DNA of 64,000 nt from the NCBI GenBank assembly GCA_024636935.1, contig JAGXGC010000022.1:1-64000 (forward strand), given 5' to 3'. Below the pieces are notes generated by a model that was not told the DNA's origin, ran no database searches, and saw only the letters and a program-made list of their open reading frames with translations. Of this stretch, positions 32,495-40,100 are shown in pieces. Source of the DNA: Sideroxydans sp. (GTDB lineage Bacteria; Pseudomonadota; Gammaproteobacteria; Burkholderiales; Gallionellaceae). Every line of letters begins with the position of its first letter. The first letter of the stretch is position 1. The position numbers and the translations under genes were made by a program.

Positions 32495-32620
32495 GGCGGT
32501 GGGGCCCCCCGATCCGGTTACCCGGCAACCCCACATGGCGCTCCGGCATCTCTGCCGTGCTACGGCCGGGGGAATAGCACCGTGTCGCGCCCGCAGAGGA
32601 AGTATATTCCCCTTCGGAAC
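32495..32620 (+). ncRNA. Candidate structured RNA between MuF and protease genes
   Basis: No good reading frame, but several nested pairings: GTGGGG (32499-32504) with CCCCAC (32529-32534), enclosing CCGG-TTAC-CCGG; GCCGT (32554-32558) with ACGGC (32562-32566); and GGGGAATA (32569-32576) with TATTCCCC (32605-32612). The whole stretch is GC-rich compared with the AT-richer sequence after 32680. I do not recognise a known family. The remainder of the 413-base gap holds a hairpin (32655) and the late promoter (32861). Confidence 0.4.
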
Positions 32621-32654
32621 GATGCGCCAGCTGCCAAAAATGCCGCCAGATGTA

Positions 32655-32674
32655 AAAACGCCCTGTGGCGTTTT
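32655..32674 (+). terminator. Hairpin terminator AAAACGCC/GGCGTTTT
   Basis: Perfect 8-bp stem with a CTGT loop ending in four T. Symmetric, so it could act in both directions. Closes the terminase-portal-MuF transcript. Confidence 0.65.
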
Positions 32675-32860
32675 GACACCCAAACAAGCGCCCGATGTAG
32701 CTAAAATCGCGGCGCGACGTTTTTAACGGGGGTCTAACGGCCTCCTTGGGCGTGTTTTAACCCACTCTCAGGTGTTGAATCTGACACATGCATTCAGCTT
32801 TGCATTTTTAGGGGTTGAGTGTTAGGGTAAAAAAGAGATCAAGTTCTGGCATCTCCTCCG

Positions 32861-32915
32861 CACTGAAGCCCTTCAGTATCGCCGCGCAACACATGCCCCG
32901 GGAAAATGGGCGGCA
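32861..32915 (+). promoter_or_regulatory. Late promoter with activator dyad before protease gene
   Basis: CACTGAAGCCCTTCAGTATCGCC repeats the lysis-promoter element with two changes in the right half; the CTGAAG and CTTCAG arms are perfect. The distance from ACTG to the ATG at 32915 is 53 bases, the same as from ACTG at 24983 to the ATG at 25036. Equivalent to the Mu PI promoter. Confidence 0.6.
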
Positions 32916-34054
32916 TGAAAAAACCAATCCAAATCTTCAAGCCAGGCAAACGCACTGCGATGAACGGTGCAAAGCTGGAAATTTCTGAGTCTGACATGGT
33001 GGCTTGTGCTGCCGCCTACGATCCGGCGAAGCATGAGGCTCCGCTCTGCGTTGGTCATCCCAAGCTCAACAAACCCCGTTTTGGTGGGGTTGCTACTCTC
33101 GACTTTTCAGAGGGTATTCTCAACGCTTCCCCGAAAGATGTTCTGGTTGAATTTGCGGAATGGGTCGAGAGGAAGATGTTCCCCAGTGTTTCCGCTTCCT
33201 TCTGGACTCCAGATGCGCCTGGCAATCCTGTGCCGGGCGTGTACTACCTTCGTCACGTCGGTTTTCTAGGTGCGATGCCACCAGCCGTTAAAGGGTTGAA
33301 CGAGCACGGCATCAGCTTCGCCGATAGCGAAGAGGGAATCGTTGAATTCTCCGAGTTGGATTTTGGCGGCTACGACGATATGTCAGTGGCCAAGCTGTTT
33401 CGAAACATCCGTGAATTCTTCATCGGCAAATTCAGTCAAGACGAAGCCGACCGCGTGCTGCCTGACTATCAGATCAGCAGCCTTGAAGCGGCCGCCACCG
33501 AAGAGATCATCGAGGATCGTAACGAGTCACAAGCCGGTGCGGGCGGTTCCGCATCATTTTCCGAAAGTAGAGGTGATCAAGTGACCCCAGAACAAAAAGT
33601 TGCACTCGAGGCGGAAAACGCCAAATTGAAACAACAGGTAGCTGATGCGGATGAGCGCGACAGAGTTGCCAGGGCAACGGCTAGCCATGCTGGCCACGTA
33701 TCCTTTGCCGAAGGCTTGGTCAAGGAAGGCAAGTTGCTACCTGTTAGCAAGGATGTCGTCATCGCCACGATGGACTTCATGGCCGATCAAGAATCAGTGG
33801 TCGAGTTTGGTGAAGGTGATGCCAAAAAGCCACTGCTCGATGCATACAAGGCTTCGTTGTTGGCCAACCCGAAGCTGGTCGAGTTCGCCGAGGTATCGGG
33901 CGCGACTGGTGATGCTGCTGGCGTAGTCAACTTTGCTGCGCCATCCGGCTACGGTGTGGATAGCGACCGCTTGGCGCTGCACACCAAGGCGTTGGTGTAC
34001 CAGTCTGCCAACAAAACGACTTACGAGGCCGCGTTGGCCGCAGTAAGCCAGTAA
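32915..34054 (+). CDS. Capsid maturation protease and scaffold (Mu gpI/Z-like)
   Basis: 379 residues (ATG 32915; 32906 also possible). The N-terminal half (DMVACAAAYDPAKHEAPLCVGHPKLNKPRFGGVATL, FPSVSASFW) is the Mu I-type serine protease family; the C-terminal half (TPEQKVALEAENAKLKQQVADADERD onward) is a coiled-coil scaffold. In Mu the scaffold Z is made from an internal start in the same frame; the GTG at about 33581, just before the coiled coil, could serve this here. Confidence 0.85.
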   Translation: MKKPIQIFKPGKRTAMNGAKLEISESDMVACAAAYDPAKHEAPLCVGHPKLNKPRFGGVATLDFSEGILNASPKDVLVEFAEWVERKMFPSVSASFWTPDAPGNPVPGVYYLRHVGFLGAMPPAVKGLNEHGISFADSEEGIVEFSELDFGGYDDMSVAKLFRNIREFFIGKFSQDEADRVLPDYQISSLEAAATEEIIEDRNESQAGAGGSASFSESRGDQVTPEQKVALEAENAKLKQQVADADERDRVARATASHAGHVSFAEGLVKEGKLLPVSKDVVIATMDFMADQESVVEFGEGDAKKPLLDAYKASLLANPKLVEFAEVSGATGDAAGVVNFAAPSGYGVDSDRLALHTKALVYQSANKTTYEAALAAVSQ

Positions 34055-34081
34055 CCCTATCCATCACAAAGGAGAACCAAG

Positions 34082-34423
34082 ATGAAGAATGCAATCAGTT
34101 TGCTGGCGCTGACCATGACGGCCAGTGGCGTGATCACCTCAAACCGTTTCGTGACACCTGCCGGTGCAGTGGCAGGTGCTGGCGTGAATGCGCAGGGTGT
34201 ATCTGATACAGATGCTGCAATCGGCGACAAGCTTGCTGTGCATACGCTCGGTACCGCCATTGTCGAAACTGGCGCAGCCATCGCGGCAGGCGCTCTGATC
34301 GAGACCGATGCAACGGGCCGTGCCATCACCAAGGCGGCAGGTGCCACGGTGGCGCGTCTGGCACCCGGTGAAGTGTCGACCGCAGCAGGCCAGTTCGTCG
34401 AAGTCGTACTGATCCCGAACTAA
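34082..34423 (+). CDS. Head decoration protein (DUF2190-like)
   Basis: 113 residues, small and Ala/Gly/Thr-rich: ITSNRFVTPAGAVAGAGVNAQGVSDTDAAIGDKLAVHTLGTAIVETGAAI. The beta-rich pattern is that of DUF2190 capsid-cement proteins, encoded between scaffold and capsid. It would bind the outside of the head and stabilise it. Confidence 0.82.
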   Translation: MKNAISLLALTMTASGVITSNRFVTPAGAVAGAGVNAQGVSDTDAAIGDKLAVHTLGTAIVETGAAIAAGALIETDATGRAITKAAGATVARLAPGEVSTAAGQFVEVVLIPN

Positions 34424-34461
34424 GCCGGATCATTTCAAATCAATTTTTAAGGAGCTACACA

Positions 34462-35520
34462 ATGAAAAGCAAATACTCTTTCTGGCACATCGTCGCGATT
34501 TCTGTCGCGGCACTAGGGCTGGCATTCGCGGCACATGCTGGCGTGCTTGATCCTAACGCGGCGATGGCCATCGGTTTGGTTGGCAACATGACCAATGCGC
34601 AAGCGCGCGTAGTCGATCCTATTCTTTCGACAGTCGCTCAGGGCTACAAGAATGGCCGCATGGTGGCTGATTATCTGTTCCCGGTTGTTCCTGTCGATCA
34701 GCGCGGTGGCAAGATTCTGGAGTTCGGCAAGGAAGATTTCGAGTTGTACAACACAGCACGTGCACCCGGCGCGGATACGAAGGAAGTTCAGTTCGGTCAT
34801 CTTGGCAAGCCGTATGCCCTTGAGGGGCATCGCCTGATGGGCAAGGTGCCGTTCGAGCATCTTCAGGAAGCGACGCAGGTGCCTGGCATCAACCTGGGGC
34901 GCGGCGCGGTCAATAAGACGCAGAACATCATCTTGTTGAGCGCTGAATATCAGGCTGCTGTAATCGCCCGCAATGCAGCCAACTACGCGGCAAGCAACAA
35001 GGCTGCGTTGGCAGGCACATCACGTTGGGATGACTATGCATCCGGCGTATCTGACCCCGCTGCGGACATCGATACTGCCGTTGAAAGCATCCGTGCTCAA
35101 GTTGGCATGCGCCCCAACACCGTGGTGTTGTCCCCCAAGGCGTTCAAAGCGGCAAAGCGCCATCCAAAGATTATTGACCGTGTGAAATACACGGGCCGTG
35201 ACAGCGTGACATTGGAGATGTTAGCCAATCTGTTCGATGTGGAACGTGTCGTAAGCGGTGATGCGATTTACAACAACGCCGGAGCAATGACCGATGTGTG
35301 GGGTAAGGATGTGATCGTGGCCTACACCGAGATTGCCACAGCGGACGATGGCGGCTTGCCCAGCTACGGTTATACATACCGTTTGCGCAATTACCCGATG
35401 GTCGAGTCGGCATTCATGGATCGCGGAAAGAACAGCTGGATGTATCCGGTCAACGATGAGCGCGCACCCGTCATCGCCGCCGCTTCTGCCGGTTACCTGC
35501 TCCAGACCGTCGTCTCTTAA
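34462..35520 (+). CDS. Major capsid protein (Mu gpT-like) with hydrophobic N-terminus
   Basis: 352 residues, with AAGGAG upstream. The body has the family pattern QARVVDPILSTVAQGYKNGRMVADYLFPVVPVDQRGGKILEFGKEDFELYNTARAPGA and MRPNTVVLSPKAFKAAKRHPKIIDRVKYTG. Unusual is the N-terminus: KSKYSFWHIVAISVAALGLAFAAHAGVLDPN reads like a signal peptide with an AHA cleavage site. In the phage this piece may simply be the delta-domain cut off by the maturation protease. It is the main head shell protein. Confidence 0.9.
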   Translation: MKSKYSFWHIVAISVAALGLAFAAHAGVLDPNAAMAIGLVGNMTNAQARVVDPILSTVAQGYKNGRMVADYLFPVVPVDQRGGKILEFGKEDFELYNTARAPGADTKEVQFGHLGKPYALEGHRLMGKVPFEHLQEATQVPGINLGRGAVNKTQNIILLSAEYQAAVIARNAANYAASNKAALAGTSRWDDYASGVSDPAADIDTAVESIRAQVGMRPNTVVLSPKAFKAAKRHPKIIDRVKYTGRDSVTLEMLANLFDVERVVSGDAIYNNAGAMTDVWGKDVIVAYTEIATADDGGLPSYGYTYRLRNYPMVESAFMDRGKNSWMYPVNDERAPVIAAASAGYLLQTVVS

Positions 35521-35550
35521 TCCATAACCCCCGAGCGTTGGACAGCGCCC

Positions 35551-35572
35551 CCCGCCCGAACTGTCGGGCGGG
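35551..35572 (+). terminator. Intercistronic hairpin after the capsid gene
   Basis: CCCGCCCGA/TCGGGCGGG, a perfect 9-bp stem with an ACTG loop and no T run. More likely an mRNA stabiliser or partial attenuator giving high capsid expression than a full terminator, because the operon continues. Confidence 0.5.
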
Positions 35573-35591
35573 TCTGTAAGAGGTACACGAC

Positions 35592-35939
35592 ATGGCAAAG
35601 AAAACTTATTCAGTACTAAGCCCGATCAAGCACGATGGCAAGGAATATGCGGTCGATGAAACCATTGATCTGGAAGACAAGGAAGCGGAAGACCTGCGCG
35701 CCGTAAATGCGATCAGCGATGCGACGGGTGTAACAAGTAACACGATAACAGCCCCAGTCGACGAAGCTGAACGCATCGCCTCCATCATGGCTGCCATCGG
35801 TCAGCTCGATATCAACAACAAGGCGCTGTGGGTAAAGAGCGGTGCACCAAAAACCGAAGCCCTCACCGCGATCACCGGATGGCCTGTTGTGGCCGCTGAC
35901 CGCGATGCGGCCTGGGCGCAGATCTCCGCTGGCAAGTAA
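35592..35939 (+). CDS. Small head-region protein (gp35-like)
   Basis: 115 residues. YSVLSPIKHDGKEYAVDETIDLEDKEAEDLRAVNAISD resembles the N-terminal part of Mu gp35-type proteins, followed by a helical ending with ITGWPVVAADRDAAWAQISAG. Encoded just after capsid. Role unknown. Confidence 0.7.
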   Translation: MAKKTYSVLSPIKHDGKEYAVDETIDLEDKEAEDLRAVNAISDATGVTSNTITAPVDEAERIASIMAAIGQLDINNKALWVKSGAPKTEALTAITGWPVVAADRDAAWAQISAGK

Positions 35940-35945
35940 TCCGTC

Positions 35946-36446
35946 ATGACCTACGCCACCCCCACCACTCTACTCAATCAGTTCGCCGCCGAAGAGATCG
36001 CGCAGCGTGCGGATCGGAGTATCCCGCGCCTAGTGTCGGCCGAGATGTTGAAGACAGCGGCGGCGGGCGGAGTTATGAGCGGGTACACACTAGACGAGCA
36101 GGCAGCAACTGCTACGGCACTGGCCTTGATCGAGGGGAAGTTGCTGGATGCGGATAGTGTGATCGACGGCTATCTGTTGTCGAAGTATCAGGTGCCGTTG
36201 AGCGCCGTGCCGCGTCTGGTGGTTGGGGTCGCATGCGATCTAGCACGCTATGCGCTGTATGACGATATCGCCACCGAACAGATCACGCAGCGCCACAAGG
36301 ACGCAATCAAGCTGCTGGATTCGATCAGTAAGGGCACGGTAAATCTCGGCGCGAACGATAGCCAGGTGCAGCCGCAAGATCACGCGACCGTGAAATACGC
36401 TGCACCGGATCGTGTGTTTAACGCAACTTCGCTGGAGGGGTTCTAG
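35946..36446 (+). CDS. Head completion protein, DUF1320 (Mu gp36-like)
   Basis: 166 residues. YATPTTLLNQFAAEEIAQRADR, LDADSVIDGYLLSKYQVPLSAVPRLVVGVACDLARYALYD and the HKDAIKLLDSISKGTVNLG ending are the DUF1320 family. It is an adaptor at the portal vertex in Mu-like and related phages. Confidence 0.9.
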   Translation: MTYATPTTLLNQFAAEEIAQRADRSIPRLVSAEMLKTAAAGGVMSGYTLDEQAATATALALIEGKLLDADSVIDGYLLSKYQVPLSAVPRLVVGVACDLARYALYDDIATEQITQRHKDAIKLLDSISKGTVNLGANDSQVQPQDHATVKYAAPDRVFNATSLEGF

Positions 36447-36973
36447 TGATCGGCGGCATCCTCATGCGTGCTGATGTCGATTCGCGCAGCGTTCGCTCGA
36501 AGCTGGCCGAGTTGATCGCGCTGGGTCAAGACCCTTCCGATGCGCTACGTGACATCGCAACCCTTGGTGAGAATTCGACGCGCGAGCGGTTCCGTCTGCA
36601 GATCAGCCCGGAGGGTAACCGTTGGAAGCCGAGCCTGCGCGTGCGATTACGGGGCGGCAAGACGTTGACGAAAGACGGCCATTTGAGTGGTTCGATCACT
36701 AGCCGTTCCGGCCGCAGCTTTGCCGAGTGGGGAACCAATCGTGTGTACGGTCCAGCCATGCAGTTAGGTTTTGATGGGTCGGTCAATGTGACATCACATA
36801 CGCGGGTGATCACCTCCGCGTTCGGCCACAAATTGAGGTTTGGTGTAGCCGTCAACGTGGGCGCTTATACCTTGCGCCAAAAGATCGTGGCACGGCCATA
36901 CCTAGGTGTGAACGATGAGAACGCGGCTGACATTCTGGATCTGCTGTCGGATCGCATAGAGGGCGCGCGCTGA
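36446..36973 (+). CDS. Tail completion/virion morphogenesis protein (Mu gpG-like)
   Basis: 175 residues from the GTG at 36446 overlapping the previous stop. RFRLQISPEGNRWKPSLRVRLRGGKTLTKDGHLSGSITSR and GTNRVYGPAMQLGFDG follow the phage virion morphogenesis family. It probably caps the tail for head joining. Confidence 0.87.
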   Translation: MIGGILMRADVDSRSVRSKLAELIALGQDPSDALRDIATLGENSTRERFRLQISPEGNRWKPSLRVRLRGGKTLTKDGHLSGSITSRSGRSFAEWGTNRVYGPAMQLGFDGSVNVTSHTRVITSAFGHKLRFGVAVNVGAYTLRQKIVARPYLGVNDENAADILDLLSDRIEGAR

Positions 36974-37569
36974 TGTTCGCCGAGATGGAGATCGGTCTGG
37001 TCGATGCAATCACTGCGAGTGCATTGAGCGCCAAGCTGGCCTGCGTGGAAACGTTGCCAGAGTTGGATGGCGACAACCTGGTGCAGAAGTTTGCGGCGCA
37101 AGCCCCTGCTGTATTTGTTGTGGCGGGCGTGCATGCCTCGGTGCAAGACGGCTCGATCACAGTGCCGTTCGGTTTGGCCTGTGTGGCACGCAATGCGCGC
37201 GGACACGCAGACGCAAGACGCGGTGATGGCAAGACGCTGGGGATGTATCAGATCGTGTCTGCCGTATTGGGCTTGATGGAGTCTGGGCGCGCTGGCGGAT
37301 ATGTGTGGCGCGTGACAGGTGTGGATTTGATGCTGGATGACAAGCTAACTAAGGCTGGCCTGACCTGCGCGGTGGTGCATGTATCCACTACTGCTCAACT
37401 TCCCGCTGGGCTAGATGAGACCGTGCTGGCTGATTTCACAACGATGCGCGCTGACTACGATGTTAAGCCACAAGTCTCGGCAGCCGAACACACCAAGTGG
37501 GTCGGCGATGTCCCTGATTATTTAACAAGCAAGCCTGAGCTTCAGGATCTGCAAACTGTTCAACCATAA
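36973..37569 (+). CDS. DUF1834 protein (Mu gp37-like)
   Basis: 198 residues. IGLVDAITASALSAKLACVETLPELDGDNLVQKFAAQAPAVFVVAG and GMYQIVSAVLGLMESGR match DUF1834, a tail-terminator-type family encoded before the sheath genes in Mu-like phages. Confidence 0.85.
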   Translation: MFAEMEIGLVDAITASALSAKLACVETLPELDGDNLVQKFAAQAPAVFVVAGVHASVQDGSITVPFGLACVARNARGHADARRGDGKTLGMYQIVSAVLGLMESGRAGGYVWRVTGVDLMLDDKLTKAGLTCAVVHVSTTAQLPAGLDETVLADFTTMRADYDVKPQVSAAEHTKWVGDVPDYLTSKPELQDLQTVQP

Positions 37570-37579
37570 GGAGATGACC

Positions 37580-37765
37580 ATGCAACTGCCATTCGGACAA
37601 CCCGTTACCGCCAAACCCCTCAAGGGGCTGCGCGTGCGCAAGGAAGACGGCACTTATCTACCAGAGGCTGGCGATACCGTCACCCACAGCAGCTACTGGG
37701 CACGCCGTGAGAATGATGGCGACGTGACGTTAAGCGAGCTGGCCAAAGCTAAAAAGCCTGCGTAA
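37580..37765 (+). CDS. DUF2635 protein (Mu gp38-like)
   Basis: 61 residues from the ATG at 37580 (AAGGAG upstream; 37574 is too close to it). FGQPVTAKPLKGLRVRKEDGTYLPEAGDTVTHSSYWARRENDGDVTL is DUF2635, a short protein found before the sheath gene in all Mu-type phages. Function unknown. Confidence 0.85.
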   Translation: MQLPFGQPVTAKPLKGLRVRKEDGTYLPEAGDTVTHSSYWARRENDGDVTLSELAKAKKPA

Positions 37766-37804
37766 TACCGTTAATAAATTTAGTTATCTAACAGGAGACT
37801 CATC

Positions 37805-39283
37805 ATGCCGGACAACATCACTTACCAAACTATTCCCGTCGATTGGCGCGTGCCCGGTCAATTCATCGAGATTGACCACGCCCGTGCCGTGCGAGGATTG
37901 CCGCAGATGCAGCACAAGATGTTGATCCTTGGCCAGCGCCTTGCGACAGGCACAGTGCAGGCTGGTGTGTTGAGTAAGGTCACCCGCAAAGAAGATGGTG
38001 TGGGCTACTTCGGGCGTGGCTCGATGTTGGCTCAGCAGATCGCGGCGGTGATGAAGGTCAATCCCTACACCGAGTGTTACGCGCTGGCACTGGATGATAA
38101 TCCTGCGGGTGCGTTTGCAGCTGGCACGCTGGCGTTCACCGGCCCTTCTACCGCGACTGGCACGCTGTATCTATATATCGGGGGCCGTCGCCTGACGGTG
38201 GGTATCACCAGTGGCCACACGGCCGCACAGATCGCCACAGCCGTGGCAGCGGCGATCAACGCAGATGTGGATGGTGCGGTGACGGCTGCGGCTGCCCTTG
38301 GCACGGTGACGGTGACTGCGCGCCATAAGGGCGAGGAAGGTAACAGCATCGACCTGCGTGTGAATTACTACCAGGGCGAATTCACACCGAATGGTGTGGC
38401 GCTGGTGATCACGGCGATGACTGGAGGTGCTGGCAACCCGGATGTGACCGCTGCGATCACGGCGATGTCTTCGCTGGCGGCCTACTCGATCTTGATGGCT
38501 TGGACTGATGTGGCCAACGTCACGTTGATGGAGACTGAACTGCAATCACGTTGGGGCGGCATGGATATGCGCGCTGGGCACGTGTTCTGCCACAAGGCTG
38601 GCAGCTACAGCACGCTGTCTACTTATGGCGCAGCGCGCAACAGCGGCCACAGCACATTCAGCGGCCTGAAAGCTTCGCCAACCTTGCTTTGGGTGATCTC
38701 TGCTCAGTTCGGCGCGGTGTGCGAATTCTCTGGCGCGAACGATCCTGCCCTGCCTTTCCGCACACTGGCGTTGCCCGATGTGATGGCACCGGTCGAGGCG
38801 GATCGCTTCACCGACACCGAGCGCAACCTGTTGCTGCATGACGGCATCAGCACCATCGTGTTCGATCAATCTGGCGCGGCCAGCATCGAGCAGGTAGTGA
38901 CGACCTATCAGACCAACAGTTTCGGCATGGACGATGTGAGCCTGCTGAAGTTGAACACGAAGTGGACGGTGGACTATCTACGCTTCCTGTTCCGCTTCGC
39001 GATCGCAACGGATTACCCGCGCCACAAATTGGCTGAAGACAACGTGCTGGAACGCATCCAGCCGGGACAGCAGATCGCTACGCCAAAACTGATCCGCAAC
39101 ACGCTGATCGGTGCGGCTGCCAAGGCGGAGAAAGCCGGTCTGTTAGAAGACCTGGAGCAGTTCAAGGCAGATCTGATCGTGGTTCGATCTACAGCGGATA
39201 CCTGCCGTATCAATTCCATCTTGTCGCCGAACGTGGTCAACCAGTTCGATGTGTTCGCGGCATCCGTTCAATACGTACTGTAA
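37805..39283 (+). CDS. Tail sheath protein (Mu gpL-like)
   Basis: 492 residues, normal sheath length. N-terminus IPVDWRVPGQFIEIDHARAVRGLPQMQHKMLILGQRL; the C-terminal part TKWTVDYLRFLFRFAIATDYPRHKLAEDN is the conserved sheath core. It forms the contractile outer tail. Good ribosome-binding site (CAGGAGA). Confidence 0.95.
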   Translation: MPDNITYQTIPVDWRVPGQFIEIDHARAVRGLPQMQHKMLILGQRLATGTVQAGVLSKVTRKEDGVGYFGRGSMLAQQIAAVMKVNPYTECYALALDDNPAGAFAAGTLAFTGPSTATGTLYLYIGGRRLTVGITSGHTAAQIATAVAAAINADVDGAVTAAAALGTVTVTARHKGEEGNSIDLRVNYYQGEFTPNGVALVITAMTGGAGNPDVTAAITAMSSLAAYSILMAWTDVANVTLMETELQSRWGGMDMRAGHVFCHKAGSYSTLSTYGAARNSGHSTFSGLKASPTLLWVISAQFGAVCEFSGANDPALPFRTLALPDVMAPVEADRFTDTERNLLLHDGISTIVFDQSGAASIEQVVTTYQTNSFGMDDVSLLKLNTKWTVDYLRFLFRFAIATDYPRHKLAEDNVLERIQPGQQIATPKLIRNTLIGAAAKAEKAGLLEDLEQFKADLIVVRSTADTCRINSILSPNVVNQFDVFAASVQYVL

Positions 39284-39295
39284 GGAGAGACAACC

Positions 39296-39646
39296 ATGTC
39301 ACAAGTATTCGGACGCGCTTTCATCACCGTAGCGGGCAAACGCTACAACACCAAGGAGGGCGCAAGCCTGAAGTTCGGCGGTATCAGCCGTGAAGCCGTG
39401 ATCGGCGACAGCGGTGTTGCTGGGCACCAGGAGAAGATCGAAGCGCCGCAGGTGGATTGCACCATCATCCACACGGCCAACATCAGCTTGAAAGAGATCC
39501 AAGCGATCAAGGATGCCACGATCAGCTTCGACACCGACAACGGCAAGAGCTTCGTGATCACCGATGCATTTAACGGCCCCGCACCAGAGCTGTCGCGCGA
39601 CGGTATCAAGGCATCCTTCTATGGCTCGCAGTGCGAGGAAGTGTGA
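39296..39646 (+). CDS. Tail tube protein (Mu gpM-like)
   Basis: 116 residues. FITVAGKRYNTKEGASLKFGGISREAVIGDSGVAGHQEKIEAPQVDCTI is the Mu gpM tube family. It stacks as hexamer rings to form the inner tail tube through which DNA passes. Confidence 0.93.
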   Translation: MSQVFGRAFITVAGKRYNTKEGASLKFGGISREAVIGDSGVAGHQEKIEAPQVDCTIIHTANISLKEIQAIKDATISFDTDNGKSFVITDAFNGPAPELSRDGIKASFYGSQCEEV

Positions 39647-39966
39647 TGACTACCGTCACAGGCAAATTCCGGCATGGCATGAAAGTCGGCGAGAAGCTGT
39701 TCAACGGCTTTGAGCTGCGTGAGGTGTATGTGGAAGACATGATGTGCGCGGAGCTTGAGGCCGCGAAGATGGGTGGCGGCATTGAAACGCCGATCATCTT
39801 CAACGGCCAGATGATGTTGCGCCAACTCGTGAAAGTGACGACCGACGATGGCGACGAATTCGCGGGGCCTTTCACCACCAACATGCTGATCAAGCTGAAA
39901 CCAGCCGACTACCGCGCACTGCGTAACAAACAGACGGAGATCGATGCGCTGGGGGAAGCCGTATAG
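39646..39966 (+). CDS. Tail assembly chaperone (Mu gp41-like, upstream frame)
   Basis: 106 residues from the ATG at 39646, overlapping the tube-gene stop. LREVYVEDMMCAELEAAKMGGGIETPIIFNGQMMLRQLVKV is the gp41/TAC family. It ends DALGEAV; the GGGGGAA at 39951-39957 lies four codons before the stop and would permit a -1 shift into the next frame. Chaperones the tape measure before tube assembly. Confidence 0.87.
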   Translation: MTTVTGKFRHGMKVGEKLFNGFELREVYVEDMMCAELEAAKMGGGIETPIIFNGQMMLRQLVKVTTDDGDEFAGPFTTNMLIKLKPADYRALRNKQTEIDALGEAV

Positions 39967-40100
39967 CGCATCAGGGGAATGTGCTGGATTGCATTCTGCT
40001 GATCGCGCTAAAGACCGGCTGGCCGCGCCAAGAGATTCTTGGACTGCCAGCCGCTGAATTTAACTACTACCTAGATAAGTTAACGAAGAAACAATCATGA
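39951..40100 (+). CDS. Frameshift extension of the tail chaperone (gp42-like)
   Basis: The -1 frame is open from the GGGGGAA slippery stretch to the TGA at 40098-40100, which overlaps the tape-measure start. It encodes ...NVLDCILLIALKTGWPRQEILGLPAAEFNYYLDKLTKKQS, about 48 residues, whose LPAAEFNYYL pattern is like the short second frames of tail-chaperone pairs in P2- and Mu-type phages. A GTG at 39981 could also start a free 39-residue form. Confidence 0.7.
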   Translation, partial: GGSRIAHQGNVLDCILLIALKTGWPRQEILGLPAAEFNYYLDKLTKKQS

